Origin: Chloroflexota bacterium
GTDB taxonomy: Bacteria > Chloroflexota > Anaerolineae > B4-G1
Length of the DNA stretch: 7,929 nucleotides
Reading direction: 5' to 3'
Assembly: GCA_003648085.1 (NCBI GenBank)
Contig: QMOC01000098.1
Location: forward strand, 1-7,929
Below the pieces are notes generated by a model, which saw nothing but the letters and a program-made list of their open reading frames with translations, made no database searches and was not told where the DNA came from. This document shows, piece after piece, positions 1 to 6,924 of the stretch. Positions within the stretch are counted from its first letter, which is position 1. The number at the start of each line of letters is the position of its first letter. The translations under genes were made by a program, and so were the position numbers.

Positions 1-904
1 GAATAGCGGCCCGGGCCGAGGACAGCGCCGGCGCTTCACGGGAGGCGAGCTCTATCGTAAAGGGCAGGAAGATGGACACGGCGCGGACGTGGGGGAAGTG
101 AAACACCGCCTCGAGCACGTGCCCCATCGCGTGGGCCATCGAGGCCATAGAGTTACCGAAGCCCAGGCCAGCGCAAGTGGCGGCGTTATGCATCAACTCG
201 CGGGCTTCCATATCGGAGCCATCGGCCACGGCGCGAGGCAGATACCGGAATATGAGGCGAGCAGCGCCCGCGCACAGCCCGTCGGTCAGGTCGGTGTGCC
301 AGGCGCAGGTATAGCCCTCGACGGCGTGGGTCAGCGCATCAAGGCCCGTATCGGCGGTCAGTTGGGGCGGCATCCCTGCCGCCATCACCGGATCCAGGAT
401 AGCGATGTCGGCGACGTTCTCGCGGTTGCCCAGCCCCATCTTGCGCTGCTCCTCCGTGTCGGTCAGCACGATGGCCCACGTGACCTCAGCCCCGGTGCCG
501 CTGGTGGTGGGGATGGTGATCAGGCGGGCCTTTTGACGCAGACCTAAATGGATGAAAGGATTGATCTCGGCCGGATGGAGGTCGGGGCGCTCGTAGAGTA
601 TCCAGATGGCCTTGGCCGCGTCCATCGGCGAGCCTCCCCCCAGGCCGATGATCCAGTCCGGCTCGACCTCCCGTGCCACCTCCGTCCCTTTCAGCACCGT
701 CTGCACGCTGGGGTCAGGCTCCACCGCGTCGAAGACGTGCACCTCGATGCCCGCCGTATCCAGATGAGCCTTCACCCGCTCCACCAGGCCCAGTTGGACC
801 AGCGTACCGTCGGTGACGATGAGAGCACGCCGGCCCTCCAACTCGTCGAGGGCGTCCAGCGCCCCCTCGCCGAAGATGATCTGGGGAGAGACGAAGTACC
901 ACAT
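1..904 (-). CDS. Iron-containing alcohol dehydrogenase (partial, C-terminus beyond window)
   Basis: NAD(P)-dependent group III (iron) alcohol dehydrogenase, interconverting alcohols and aldehydes or ketones; the substrate cannot be told. The first 301 residues are present; the family usually has about 380-400, so the C-terminal helical part is missing at the window edge. The nucleotide-binding GGGS motif is at residues 89-92 ([12 protein letters not shown]), and the family motif PTTSGTGAE is at 132-140. The metal ligands align with E. coli FucO Asp196/His200/His263/His277 as D189 and H193 (in [10 protein letters not shown]), H258 (AHAMGH) and H272; the auxiliary His is H262. The usual Gly after the last His is Val here. 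The start is ATG at 904, with AAGGAGG at 912-918 seven bases upstream. It is the last visible gene of the minus-strand cluster, 106 bp after the SCP2 gene, with a repeat array between them. The family call is firm; the physiological role (fermentative, or detoxifying with the lipid-binding neighbour) is open. Confidence 0.93.
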   Translation of the reverse strand, partial: MWYFVSPQIIFGEGALDALDELEGRRALIVTDGTLVQLGLVERVKAHLDTAGIEVHVFDAVEPDPSVQTVLKGTEVAREVEPDWIIGLGGGSPMDAAKAIWILYERPDLHPAEINPFIHLGLRQKARLITIPTTSGTGAEVTWAIVLTDTEEQRKMGLGNRENVADIAILDPVMAAGMPPQLTADTGLDALTHAVEGYTCAWHTDLTDGLCAGAARLIFRYLPRAVADGSDMEARELMHNAATCAGLGFGNSMASMAHAMGHVLEAVFHFPHVRAVSIFLPFTIELASREAPALSSARAAI

Positions 905-921
905 GTCGTTGCCTCCTTGTC

Positions 922-1007
922 GGTACATTGGTAGATTGGTAGATTGGTAATTAGTCCCCGCCGCCAATCTACCAGTTTCCCCCAATCTACCAGTTTCCCA
1001 ATGTACC
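922..1007. repeat. Inverted array of 8-bp words between SCP2 and ADH genes
   Basis: Left arm 922-947 contains GGTACATTGG (922-931), GGTAGATTGG (930-939) and GGTAGATTGG (938-947), spaced every 8 bp. The right arm contains exact reverse complements in mirrored order: CCAATCTACC (964-973), CCAATCTACC (982-991) and CCAATGTACC (998-1007). The right-arm units are separated by AGTTTCCC, itself 8 bp and present twice (974-981, 992-999). The 16-nt centre is AT/GC mixed. The array can fold as an imperfect long hairpin in the transcript between the SCP2 stop (at 1011) and the ADH ribosome-binding site. Function is unknown; it may be a 3' stabilising or attenuating hairpin, or a genome-wide dispersed repeat. 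Confidence 0.85.
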
Positions 1008-1010
1008 AAT

Positions 1011-1415
1011 TCACCACTCTGTGGGGACGAGCGCGCAGCAGGCGACGATCTCCTTCGCCGCCTTGGGGTAGCGCATGACCTTCATCATGTTGCCCTTCAA
1101 CTTCAATTTGCGCGTCATCATACCCTGGATGGGGTCCAGTTTGCCTTCGATGACCTGGCGCCAGGTGCCGAAGGGGGCCGAAAGGGTATAGGCAGCCTGC
1201 TTTTCGTCGGGGCCGCTCAGTTGCTTCGCGCTGGGGCTCTTGCCGTGATAGAGGTCGAGGTACAGATACGCGGTCTGAGGGTAGGCGTCGTCGGGCTCGA
1301 CGACGAAGATGAAGTCACCCTCCCAGTCCTTGGCCGACTTCTCGTAGGTCTCGCTGGCGTTGAGTTGGCGGCTCAGTTCCTTGATCCACTCGTCAGACGG
1401 GAATTTGAATGCCAT
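1011..1415 (-). CDS. SCP2 sterol-binding domain protein
   Basis: Small cytoplasmic protein of 134 residues made of a single SCP2 (sterol carrier protein 2) fold, a family that binds lipids or acyl chains in a hydrophobic pocket. The diagnostic C-terminal half is clear: a strand-rich core (about 33-60, with FIFVVE and [10 protein letters not shown]), then [20 protein letters not shown] (about 76-95) and the amphipathic [18 protein letters not shown] segment (99-116) typical of SCP2. There is no signal peptide or membrane segment. ATG at 1415 has AGGAGGG a few bases upstream. It lies 57 bp downstream of a small membrane-protein gene and 106 bp upstream of the Fe-ADH gene on the same strand, so it is likely co-transcribed. 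It may present a lipid or hydrophobic alcohol/aldehyde to the neighbouring dehydrogenase, but that link is inference. Confidence 0.85.
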   Translation of the reverse strand: MAFKFPSDEWIKELSRQLNASETYEKSAKDWEGDFIFVVEPDDAYPQTAYLYLDLYHGKSPSAKQLSGPDEKQAAYTLSAPFGTWRQVIEGKLDPIQGMMTRKLKLKGNMMKVMRYPKAAKEIVACCALVPTEW

Positions 1416-1472
1416 TGGTCTCCCTCCTATGACACAGATTGCAGGACATCAACGGATTTTCGGGGGCAGCCG

Positions 1473-1718
1473 CTATCTCTTCCGTCTACGGCCCCGCCCT
1501 TTTTCCTCGTGCTGTCCCAAACCGGTGATCTGCTTGAGCACAGTCAGCACACCCAGGCTGACTGCAATGGCCTTGCCGGGCGGCACGGCGGGCAGCCGCT
1601 CTCGGCCCTCCTCGTCCACCTCGATGGGGGCCGAGCGCAAGTACAGGTAAGCAGCGCCAACGCCCAGCAGTGCCCCCACGACGCCGCCGATAATCATAAC
1701 CCGTGTTCGTAAGTTCAT
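1473..1718 (-). CDS. Small membrane protein of unknown function
   Basis: 81 residues, not recognised as a named family. One clear N-terminal transmembrane helix is at about residues 7-28 (VMIIGGVVGALLGVGAAYLY), preceded by two arginines. A short polar linker (EVDEEGRERLP) follows, then a second moderately hydrophobic stretch at about 48-67 (GKAIAVSLGVLTVLKQI), and a strongly basic tail (GRGRRRKR). Glycine spacing in the first helix suggests helix packing with a partner. ATG at 1718 overlaps the TGA of the upstream gene (ATGA, 4 bp), and GGAGG at about 1724-1728 gives a good ribosome-binding site, so the two genes are translationally coupled. A heteromeric membrane complex of the two proteins is plausible but unproven. 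Confidence 0.75.
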   Translation of the reverse strand: MNLRTRVMIIGGVVGALLGVGAAYLYLRSAPIEVDEEGRERLPAVPPGKAIAVSLGVLTVLKQITGLGQHEEKGRGRRRKR

Positions 1719-2005
1719 CTACCACCTCCCTGTTTAATGATCGCACCAAGCCAGCCCCGAACCGTCGCCAGGATAGAATAGAGCAGCAGAATCGGCCTGA
1801 CGACAGCCCGCATCGCCAGTTCGACGTAGGCCCGGCCCAAGGCCAGGTACGCCTGGGCCAACCGGAGCCAACTGGGCAGGTTCTCGTGCCGTTGGAGATA
1901 CCACAGGCCGTAGACAGCCCCGCCCAGCAACGCCAGCGACACCAGGGCCATGATGAACACCTCGCCAGCGAGGAGGATGAGGGAAAGGTCGCGTAAGAGG
2001 GTCAT
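1715..2005 (-). CDS. Small membrane protein of unknown function
   Basis: 96 residues from the ATG at 2005. This start is preferred to an upstream GTG (2029) because GGAGAG lies about 8 bases before it and the extra eight residues look like leader sequence. There is a strong transmembrane helix at about residues 7-37 (LILLAGEVFIMALVSLALLG and onward). A polar turn (QRHENLPSW) follows, then a long amphipathic to hydrophobic stretch (about 45-90, with RLAQAYLALGRAYVELAMRA and PILLLYSILATVRGWLGAII) that could be a second re-entrant or peripheral helix. No family is recognised. It is the first gene of the cluster running towards ADH, and its stop overlaps the next start by 4 bp. Upstream lies a repeat-rich, gene-free region; no convincing promoter was found there. 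Confidence 0.72.
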   Translation of the reverse strand: MTLLRDLSLILLAGEVFIMALVSLALLGGAVYGLWYLQRHENLPSWLRLAQAYLALGRAYVELAMRAVVRPILLLYSILATVRGWLGAIIKQGGGR

Positions 2006-2077
2006 GTCACTTGCTCTCCAAGAGATCACCCAGAATCAGCACCATGATGCACTCTCTGCTTCAATGTATTCCAGGGA

Positions 2078-2227
2078 TGACTACTCAGCCACCCCGCCGA
2101 ACTCAGCATCGGACGCAGATTCACGCAGATTTTCGCAGATAAGATCAAAAAATCAGCGTTTGTCAGCGTTCATCTGCGTCCTAAAGAATATGTTTCAACG
2201 CTCTGCCTGAGGATGGCTGAGCAGTTA
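2078..2227. repeat. Outer inverted arms around the 10-bp-period repeat
   Basis: TGGCTGAGCAGTTA (2214-2227) matches the reverse complement of 2078-2091 (TGGCTGAGTAGTCA) at 12 of 14 positions, with the first eight exact. Both copies are followed on their outer side by a CCAGG/CCTGG-type motif. The arms lie nearly concentric with the inner palindrome at 2111-2181, so the whole 150 bp may be one nested, partly decayed repeat element. A chance or independent origin of the outer arms is possible. Confidence 0.4.
2111..2181. repeat. Inverted repeat with 10-bp internal period
   Basis: The ends are exact inverted copies: GGACGCAGAT (2111-2120) and ATCTGCGTCC (2172-2181). The left half has CGCAGAT at 2114, 2124 and 2134, exactly 10 bp apart. 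The right half has TCAGCG at 2153 and 2163 and TCTGCG at 2173, also 10 bp apart and on the complementary strand. Repeats of this ATCTGCG/CGCAGAT type are widespread intergenic elements in many environmental bacterial genomes (general knowledge, not searched here). It lies about 105 bp upstream of the membrane-protein gene; no function is known. Confidence 0.85.
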
Positions 2228-2272
2228 CTTCCAGGGAGTGTTCAGAGCGTCGTCTGGGCACCGGTCATCTCC

Positions 2273-2445
2273 AAAAAGTCGTTGCCGGTTTCTCGCACGT
2301 CCGCCCGGCGGTGAACCACCGGGCTCGGCCGGCAAAGCCCTGCGGGCTCATCTCAGCCCCGAGGGGGCTTCGCTTTTGAGCCGGAGGCTTGAGCGCAGTG
2401 AAGCCTCCGGCGGGCGGGCCCGGGCTGTGGCGGAGGCGACTTTTT
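2273..2445. repeat. GC-rich multi-hairpin element with 9-bp inverted ends
   Basis: AAAAAGTCG (2273-2281) and CGACTTTTT (2437-2445) are exact inverted ends of a 173-bp block. Inside are consecutive hairpins: 2303-2324 (eight pairs and one mismatch around a GTGAA turn), 2355-2360 with 2364-2369 (AGCCCC/GGGGCT), and a perfect 11-bp stem GCCGGAGGCTT (2380-2390) / AAGCCTCCGGC (2401-2411) with a 10-base loop. The block is far more GC-rich than the flanks just outside its ends. It resembles a MITE- or REP-like dispersed element, or the DNA of a structured RNA; it encodes no transposase. Whether it is repeated elsewhere cannot be seen from this window. Confidence 0.65.
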
Positions 2446-2503
2446 CGACGCAGTTTGGACTCCTAAACGTTCCCTGTCAGTATACCCCCTATCCCTCTAT
2501 TCG

Positions 2504-2575
2504 TCAACCGACGACACGCGCCATCTCCTTCAGCACCGCCACCAACTCCTCCCGCCAGTCGCGCACCTGCGGCAG
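2504..2575 (-). pseudogene. Detached copy of the mfd 3' end
   Basis: Read on the minus strand this segment encodes [15 protein letters not shown], then KEMARVVG and a TGA stop. This is the same as Mfd residues 1145-1167, except Lys for Arg at 1160 and loss of the final Ala. Positions 2514-2575 match 3362-3423 at 61 of 62 bases (the difference is T2529 versus C3377), an offset of exactly 848 bp. Towards the stop the copies differ more (GTCGTCGGTTGA against GTGGTGGGTGCCTGA). Upstream of the leucine codon all similarity to mfd stops sharply. It is a fragment with no start and cannot be a working gene. It marks the far boundary of the inserted toxin-antitoxin module. Confidence 0.88.
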
Positions 2576-2591
2576 CCGGGATGAGCCCAAG

Positions 2592-2619
2592 TTGACCGGC
2601 AGCCGGACTATGCTATAAT
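2592..2619 (+). promoter_or_regulatory. Sigma-70-type promoter of the PIN toxin-antitoxin operon
   Basis: The -35 TTGACC (2592-2597) and perfect -10 TATAAT (2614-2619) are separated by 16 bp. A TG two bases before the -10 (2611-2612) makes it an extended -10. Initiation near 2626 would leave a leader of about 15 nt carrying GAGGTGA (2627-2633), seven bases before the antitoxin ATG. The promoter begins 17 bp after the detached mfd end, so it belongs to the inserted module and not to mfd. Confidence 0.8.
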
Positions 2620-2640
2620 CAACCGCGAGGTGAGAAGACT

Positions 2641-2934
2641 ATGGATCTACTGACTGTGGAAGCGATCTACCAGAACGGTATGATCAAACCCCTCACGGCT
2701 CTCCACCTGCGGGAGAACGAGCGGATCAGGCTCCGGATCGAGCGCCGCCACGCCAGCGCTCAAGAAGAAGCCCGGAACATCATAAACTTGCGCGGCATCT
2801 GGAAAGACCGTCTGACCGCCGCCGAAAGGGAAGAGGACTGGGTCTCCACTACCGTCGCCACAATCCGTCGCGAATCGGCTCACAGAGTTGAACAGTTGGC
2901 ACGCGAGATAGACGAGGCCCTGTTCAATGCTTGA
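2641..2934 (+). CDS. AF2212-like (DUF104) antitoxin
   Basis: Protein of 97 residues, antitoxin half of a type II toxin-antitoxin pair. The N-terminal 35 residues carry the AF2212/DUF104 signature: an EAIYQNGMIKPLTALHLRENE core, with the pattern Y-x2-G-x3-PL-x2-L-x-L-x-E, followed by a short basic strand (IRLRIERR). This part forms a small beta domain in the family. The rest (about 40-97) is predicted helical and charged (LRGIWKDR at 50-57, then heptad-like RVEQLAREIDEAL at 82-94). It probably wraps the partner PIN toxin and masks its active site. ATG at 2641 has GAGGTGA upstream and a near-consensus promoter. The stop overlaps the toxin start by 8 bp. Autorepression by the complex is usual for such operons but no operator was identified. 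Confidence 0.85.
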   Translation: MDLLTVEAIYQNGMIKPLTALHLRENERIRLRIERRHASAQEEARNIINLRGIWKDRLTAAEREEDWVSTTVATIRRESAHRVEQLAREIDEALFNA

Positions 2935-3328
2935 CCGTCAACTCTACGTCACGGACACCCACAGCCTGCTCTGGTACTTATATGACCTCCCACAACTCTC
3001 CCCGGCTGCACAGGCGGCTTTCTCCGAGGTGGAGAGCGGTGAAGCCATCCTGCTGATTCCGGCCATCGTGCTGGCTGAGATCGTCTTCACCGTCGAGCGA
3101 AGACGGCACGATATTGACGTTGCCGATATTCTGGATCGTATCGCTGTGGCCGATAACTACCGAGTGCTTCCCTTTGACCTCCACGCGGCTCGTCGCCTTA
3201 CCGACGTGACCACTATCTCAGAAATGCACGATCGGATGATCGTATGCGAAGCCCTTGCACACCAGGCTCCGTTGATCACCAAAGACGAGGAGATTAGGCA
3301 GTCCGGCATTGTCCAGACTGTATGGTAG
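2927..3328 (+). CDS. PIN-domain RNase toxin (VapC-like)
   Basis: Protein of 133 residues filling one PIN domain, the usual VapC size. The four acidic residues that bind Mg2+/Mn2+ are in place: D10 (VTDTHSLLW), E51 (IVLAEIVF), D102 (MHDRMI) and D120 (LITKDEEI); the Thr/Ser next to D10 is also present. The family cleaves specific RNAs, often tRNA or rRNA; the target here cannot be predicted. The ATG at 2927 lies inside the antitoxin gene, overlapping its last 8 bases (ATGCTTGA), so translation is coupled. It ends 20 bp before the convergent mfd stop, with no hairpin terminator in the gap, so read-through antisense to mfd is possible. All catalytic residues are intact, so the toxin is predicted to be active. 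Confidence 0.92.
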   Translation: MLDRQLYVTDTHSLLWYLYDLPQLSPAAQAAFSEVESGEAILLIPAIVLAEIVFTVERRRHDIDVADILDRIAVADNYRVLPFDLHAARRLTDVTTISEMHDRMIVCEALAHQAPLITKDEEIRQSGIVQTVW

Positions 3329-3348
3329 TTCTCTCCTGACCACATCAA

Positions 3349-6300
3349 TCAGGCACCCACCACACGCGCCATCTCCCTCAGCACCGCCACCAACTCCTCC
3401 CGCCAGTCGCGCACCTGCGGCAGATGGATTTCGCGGCGGCCCATGACCGCCCGCCCGTCGAGGACGCGCTGAAGCCTCTTGCGGTTGCGGTACTCCGTTC
3501 CACCTGCCTGCAATACCAGGCGTCCATTCTTGGCGACGATGGCCCCCACGCCGGCGTCGCGTGCCAGCGCCTTCAAGCGCAACTGGTACATCAGATTCTG
3601 CGCCGGCTTTGGCAGCGGCCCAAAGCGATCGGCCAACTCCCGTTCCATTTCGTCAATCTGCGCCATCGAGCCCAGTTCCGCCAGGCGACGGTATATCTGC
3701 AGGCGCAGCCGCACATCGGGGACGTAAGTATCGGGCAGGCACACCGGAATGGGCAGGTCAATGCGGATACTGCCTAGCGGCTCAGGAGGCGGAGGTTTGC
3801 CCTCGCGCTGGGCCTTCAATTCCTGCACCGCTCGCGCCAGCAGGCGGGTGTAGAGGTCGAAGCCGACGGCAGCGATGTGACCCGACTGACGGGTGCCCAG
3901 GATGTCGCCGGCACCGCGAATTTCCAGGTCCCGCATAGCGATGGTATACCCGGCACCCAATTCGGTCGCCTCGCGGATGGTCTCCAACCGCTGACGCGCC
4001 TCGAGTGTGAGGCGGGTCAACCGGTCGTGGAAGAAGTAGGCATAGGCCCGCTGTGCGCCCCGGCCCACGCGCCCCCGCAACTGATATAGTTGCGCCAGTC
4101 CAAAGCGCTCGGCCCGCTCGACGATGAGCGTGTTGGCGTTAGGAATGTCGAGGCCGCTTTCGATGATACTAGTGCATACCAGCACGTCAATCTCCCCAGC
4201 GACGAAGCGCAGCATCACCCGCTCCAGGTCGGCCTCCCGCATCTGACCGTGGGCTATGGCAAAGGTCGCCTCCGGCACCAGCCGCTCCAGCCGGTGGCGC
4301 ACCGTCTCAATCGTCTGCACGCGGTTGTGGACGTAGAAGATCTGCCCACCCCGCTCCAGTTCGCGCAGGATGGCGCGCCGCACCAGTTGGGCGTTGTACT
4401 CGCCCACGTAGGTGGTGACCGGAAGCCGCTCCTCGGGCGGGGTCTCGATGGTGCTGATGTCGCGCACGCCGGTGAGCGACATATAGAGAGTGCGCGGGAT
4501 AGGAGTGGCGGTCATCGTCAGCACGTCCACCTCGGTGCGCATCTGCTTGAGCCGCTCTTTATGTGTGACACCGAAACGCTGCTCTTCGTCAATGATGAGC
4601 AAGCCCAGATTGGCGAAAGCGACGTCCTTCTGCAACAACCGGTGGGTGCCGATGACGATGTCTATCCGACCGGTGATGAGCCCTTCCAAAATCTTCCTTT
4701 GCTCGGCGCGGGAGCGGAAGCGGGAGAGCATCTCCACTTCGACCGGGAAAGGGGCCAACCGCTGGCGGAAGGTGACGTAGTGCTGCTGGGCCAAGACCGT
4801 GGTCGGCACCAAGACGGCGACCTGTTTGCCGTCCATCACCGCTTTGAAGGCCGCCCGCAGTGCCACCTCGGTCTTGCCGTAGCCTACGTCACCGCAGATG
4901 AGGCGGTCCATCGGCCTGGGCTTCTCCATATCGGCCTTGACGTCGGCGATGGCACGCAGCTGATCCTCGGTCTCGAAATAGGGGAAACTGGCCTCCAGTT
5001 CAGCCTGCCAGGGCGTATCTGGACTGAAGGCGTGACCGGCGACCAGTTCACGGGCGGCGTAGAGTTCCAGGAGTTCGCGGGCTACCTCCTCGGCGGCCTG
5101 CTTGGCCCGCGCCTTAACGGTTTGCCATACAGCCGTGCCCAATCGGTTGAGGCGCGGCAGGCGATCGCCGGCCCCGATGTAGCGGCTGAGCCGATCCGCC
5201 TGGTGGATGGGAACGTAGAGCCGGTCACCCCCCTCATACTCCACCAACAGATACTCGCGTTCGACCCCTTCGGGAGCCCGCGTCACCAGCCCACGGAAGA
5301 TACCGACGCCGTACTCGACGTGGACGACGAAATCGCCGGGGGTGAGGTCGGCGAAGTAGGACTCGGGGGCAATCCTGCGGCGATGAACGGGACGCCGAGG
5401 CTCCGGGCGACGCCAGCCGAAGATCTCCGCGTCCGTCAGAAGATGAAGGGAAGCGAAAGGCTGTCCCAGGTCAATGCCACGCAGAGTCCAGCCTTCGGCA
5501 AGAGAGCCCTGTACGAAGGTCAGGGAGGCTTGTGGTGGCTGGCGCAGTTCCTCGAGTGCCGGGACATAGTCGTGCTCCTGGCCCCACAGTTCGGCCAGGC
5601 GGCGGGCCTGTCGGCTGACGACGACCACCTGCCCACCCTGCCTTTGCGCGGTGTGGATATGCTCCAGCACAGGCTTGAGTTGGCCGCCGAAGTGAGGGCC
5701 GGGGACGAAGCAATCGGCCAGCCGGGAGGTCATGCCCTCCTCCCCGCGACCCAGCGTGAGGACGGGTCGGTCGGTCAGCAGTTCCGACCACTCGTCCCAT
5801 GTGACGTAGGGCAGCGGGTAGTCGGGTGGGAGTGTTCCGGCCTCCTCGGCGGCGGCCCGCAGATCCACGGCCTCCTTCTCCAGGTCGGCCCAGACGTCCG
5901 CCAGTTCCTGCGGGTCATCCACGACCAGCAGCGCCTCGGACGGCAGGTAGTCCAGCAGCGTGGCGGAGTCGGTGTAGAAGTAAGGCAGGTAGAACTCGAG
6001 GCCGGGGAACGGCGTAGCGGCCGCCAGGGCACGGTAGTGGGCGTCCAGTTCGGCGCGCACATCGGCCGGCAGATCACGGGTCAACTGTGCGGCGATGTGG
6101 CCAGCGATACGCGGGCCGTGGCGAGGGAGCGCTTCGCGGGCCGGGGTGATAGTGACACTCTCCACCCGCTCCCGCGATCGCTGGGTAGCCGGGTCGAAGC
6201 GACGCAGGCTTTCAATCCGGCTGCCGAAGAGTTCTATGCGCACGGGCAGGGGGTCAGCCGGCGGGAAGATGTCGAGGATGCCGCCCCGGTGGCCGAACTG

Positions 6301-6855
6301 GCCAGGGGCTTCGACGACGCTGACCGGCTCGTAGCCCAGCCCGGCCCAACGCCCGACAGTCCGCTCCAGGTCGAGCGTCTGGCCCACGTGGAACTCGCGC
6401 ACGGAGAGGCGGAACTGGCGCAGTGGCAGCGTGCGCTGCATCAGCGCGCGGGCCGAGGCGACGACGATTATCCCCCCTTCACCCCCCTTGAGGGGGGATG
6501 AGGAGAGATGGCAGGCATATAGCGCCCAGAGGGTACGGAGGCGGCCCACGATAACCTCGTCGGTCCAGGGGGCGCGCTCGTAGAAGAGAACCAGCGGTTC
6601 GGGGAAATGCAAAATGTGCTCTGGGTCGGGAGACCAATCGCGTAGGGAGTGAACCAGCGCTTTGGCGCGCTCTACCGAGCCGGCGATGACCAGTATCGGG
6701 CGTTGCAGGTCGCGGGCGAGCGCGGCCAGGAAGGCAGGACGGGCGGCACGCAGCAAGCCCAGCGGAGGCGGCATCTCGCCACTCCGCAGGTCCTCCCGCA
6801 GGGCACGGTAGGGCTCAAGCACTTCAAATGATGCCAGAAGTCCCGAGACGTTCAC
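3349..6855 (-). CDS. mfd: Transcription-repair coupling factor Mfd
   Basis: DNA translocase of 1168 residues (E. coli Mfd has 1148). It pushes stalled RNA polymerase off DNA lesions and recruits UvrA. The order is canonical: a UvrB-like damage-recognition-type module (about 30-350, with [12 protein letters not shown] at 188-199), a linker, an RNA-polymerase-interacting CarD-like domain (about 505-560, [16 protein letters not shown]), an SF2 translocase, and a C-terminal TRCF domain (about 1025-1125). Motor motifs: Walker A GDVGYGKT (655-662), Walker B DEEQ (756-759), TATPIPRT (782-789) and QLRGRVGR (925-932). The start is GTG at 6855, with AAGGGGA about nine bases upstream. Odd points: residues about 119-128 ([10 protein letters not shown]) come from a palindromic repeat inserted in frame, and the last 62 bp of similarity are duplicated beyond the PIN toxin module. 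The long open frame antisense to it is a GC-bias shadow. Confidence 0.98.
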   Translation of the reverse strand: MNVSGLLASFEVLEPYRALREDLRSGEMPPPLGLLRAARPAFLAALARDLQRPILVIAGSVERAKALVHSLRDWSPDPEHILHFPEPLVLFYERAPWTDEVIVGRLRTLWALYACHLSSSPLKGGEGGIIVVASARALMQRTLPLRQFRLSVREFHVGQTLDLERTVGRWAGLGYEPVSVVEAPGQFGHRGGILDIFPPADPLPVRIELFGSRIESLRRFDPATQRSRERVESVTITPAREALPRHGPRIAGHIAAQLTRDLPADVRAELDAHYRALAAATPFPGLEFYLPYFYTDSATLLDYLPSEALLVVDDPQELADVWADLEKEAVDLRAAAEEAGTLPPDYPLPYVTWDEWSELLTDRPVLTLGRGEEGMTSRLADCFVPGPHFGGQLKPVLEHIHTAQRQGGQVVVVSRQARRLAELWGQEHDYVPALEELRQPPQASLTFVQGSLAEGWTLRGIDLGQPFASLHLLTDAEIFGWRRPEPRRPVHRRRIAPESYFADLTPGDFVVHVEYGVGIFRGLVTRAPEGVEREYLLVEYEGGDRLYVPIHQADRLSRYIGAGDRLPRLNRLGTAVWQTVKARAKQAAEEVARELLELYAARELVAGHAFSPDTPWQAELEASFPYFETEDQLRAIADVKADMEKPRPMDRLICGDVGYGKTEVALRAAFKAVMDGKQVAVLVPTTVLAQQHYVTFRQRLAPFPVEVEMLSRFRSRAEQRKILEGLITGRIDIVIGTHRLLQKDVAFANLGLLIIDEEQRFGVTHKERLKQMRTEVDVLTMTATPIPRTLYMSLTGVRDISTIETPPEERLPVTTYVGEYNAQLVRRAILRELERGGQIFYVHNRVQTIETVRHRLERLVPEATFAIAHGQMREADLERVMLRFVAGEIDVLVCTSIIESGLDIPNANTLIVERAERFGLAQLYQLRGRVGRGAQRAYAYFFHDRLTRLTLEARQRLETIREATELGAGYTIAMRDLEIRGAGDILGTRQSGHIAAVGFDLYTRLLARAVQELKAQREGKPPPPEPLGSIRIDLPIPVCLPDTYVPDVRLRLQIYRRLAELGSMAQIDEMERELADRFGPLPKPAQNLMYQLRLKALARDAGVGAIVAKNGRLVLQAGGTEYRNRKRLQRVLDGRAVMGRREIHLPQVRDWREELVAVLREMARVVGA
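3362..3423. repeat. Direct repeat, mfd-proximal copy
   Basis: These 62 bp inside the mfd 3' end recur at 2514-2575 with one mismatch, in the same orientation, 848 bp away. The two copies bracket the toxin-antitoxin operon, as attachment-site-like or duplication borders would. At the upstream (mfd-interior) edge the similarity ends abruptly at 3423/2575. At the stop-codon edge it decays gradually. Confidence 0.9.
6471..6500. repeat. C/G palindrome inserted in frame in mfd
   Basis: CCCCCC (6482-6487), a TTGA loop and GGGGGG (6492-6497) form a six-pair GC hairpin, preceded by a second partial copy TCCCCCCTTC (6471-6480). On the mfd strand it is translated as PLKGGEGG, in a low-complexity loop between a helix ending ALYACHL and the strand [10 protein letters not shown]. 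Short palindromes translated as PLKGG-type peptides occur in many bacteria that carry this type of dispersed repeat (general knowledge). The insertion keeps the frame and lies in a surface-type linker of the UvrB-like module. Confidence 0.7.
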
Positions 6856-6895
6856 GCTTTACAATCCCCTTCGCATCGGCCTCTCACCCGTGCTG

Positions 6896-6924
6896 TTGAC
6901 TTGGTACACAATATGTGTTATCAT
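6896..6924 (+). promoter_or_regulatory. Promoter with internal palindrome for the AF2212/PepSY-C39 pair
   Basis: The -35 TTGACT (6896-6901) and -10 TATCAT (6919-6924) are 17 bp apart, close to the sigma-70 consensus. Between them sits ACACA-ATA-TGTGT (6906-6918), a perfect 5-bp inverted repeat abutting the -10. This is a natural place for an operator at which the AF2212-like product could repress its own operon. Initiation near 6931 would give a very short leader containing AGGGGG (6930-6935), six bases before the ATG at 6942. Confidence 0.7.

Larger units (their letters stand above)
2006..2640. other. Gene-free repeat-rich interval
   Basis: There is no credible coding sequence here. An open frame at 2238-2618 (+) is Arg/Pro/Ser-rich, runs straight across the hairpin element and the mfd fragment, and has no good ribosome-binding site. 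In order the interval holds a 10-bp-period inverted repeat (2111-2181) inside weaker flanking inverted arms, a GC-rich multi-hairpin element (2273-2445), a copy of the mfd 3' end (2504-2575), and the promoter and ribosome-binding site of the toxin-antitoxin operon (2592-2640). Stretches 2006-2077 and 2446-2503 show nothing I can name. Confidence 0.7.

Noticed and set aside
89..934. Two consecutive plus-strand open frames (89-547 and 548-934)
   Set aside because: Antisense to the Fe-ADH gene, whose metal ligands and nucleotide-binding motif are intact on the minus strand.
905..1010. CRISPR-like array
   Set aside because: Units are 8 bp and occur in both orientations without unique spacers of constant length; no cas genes are nearby.
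772..1017. Minus-strand 81-residue frame starting in the repeat array
   Set aside because: Its N-terminus (repeated LVDWGK-like words) is just translated 8-bp repeat, and the remainder is out of frame with ADH.
1434..1461. Possible decayed copy of an ACACAGATT...ACGGATTTT-type dispersed repeat between the SCP2 and membrane-protein genes
   Set aside because: Only loose word similarity, with no paired arm or second copy in the window, so it cannot be supported.
2238..2618. 126-residue plus-strand open frame
   Set aside because: It crosses the hairpin element and the mfd fragment, is Arg/Ser/Pro-rich without domain pattern, and its end overlaps the toxin-antitoxin promoter.
3329..3348. Bidirectional terminator between the PIN toxin gene and mfd
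   Set aside because: The 20-bp gap has no inverted repeat or T-tract.
4090..6501. 803-residue open frame on the plus strand
   Set aside because: It lies exactly antisense to mfd, which has every family motif. Its composition is that of a complementary-strand frame in GC-rich DNA, with no recognisable domain.
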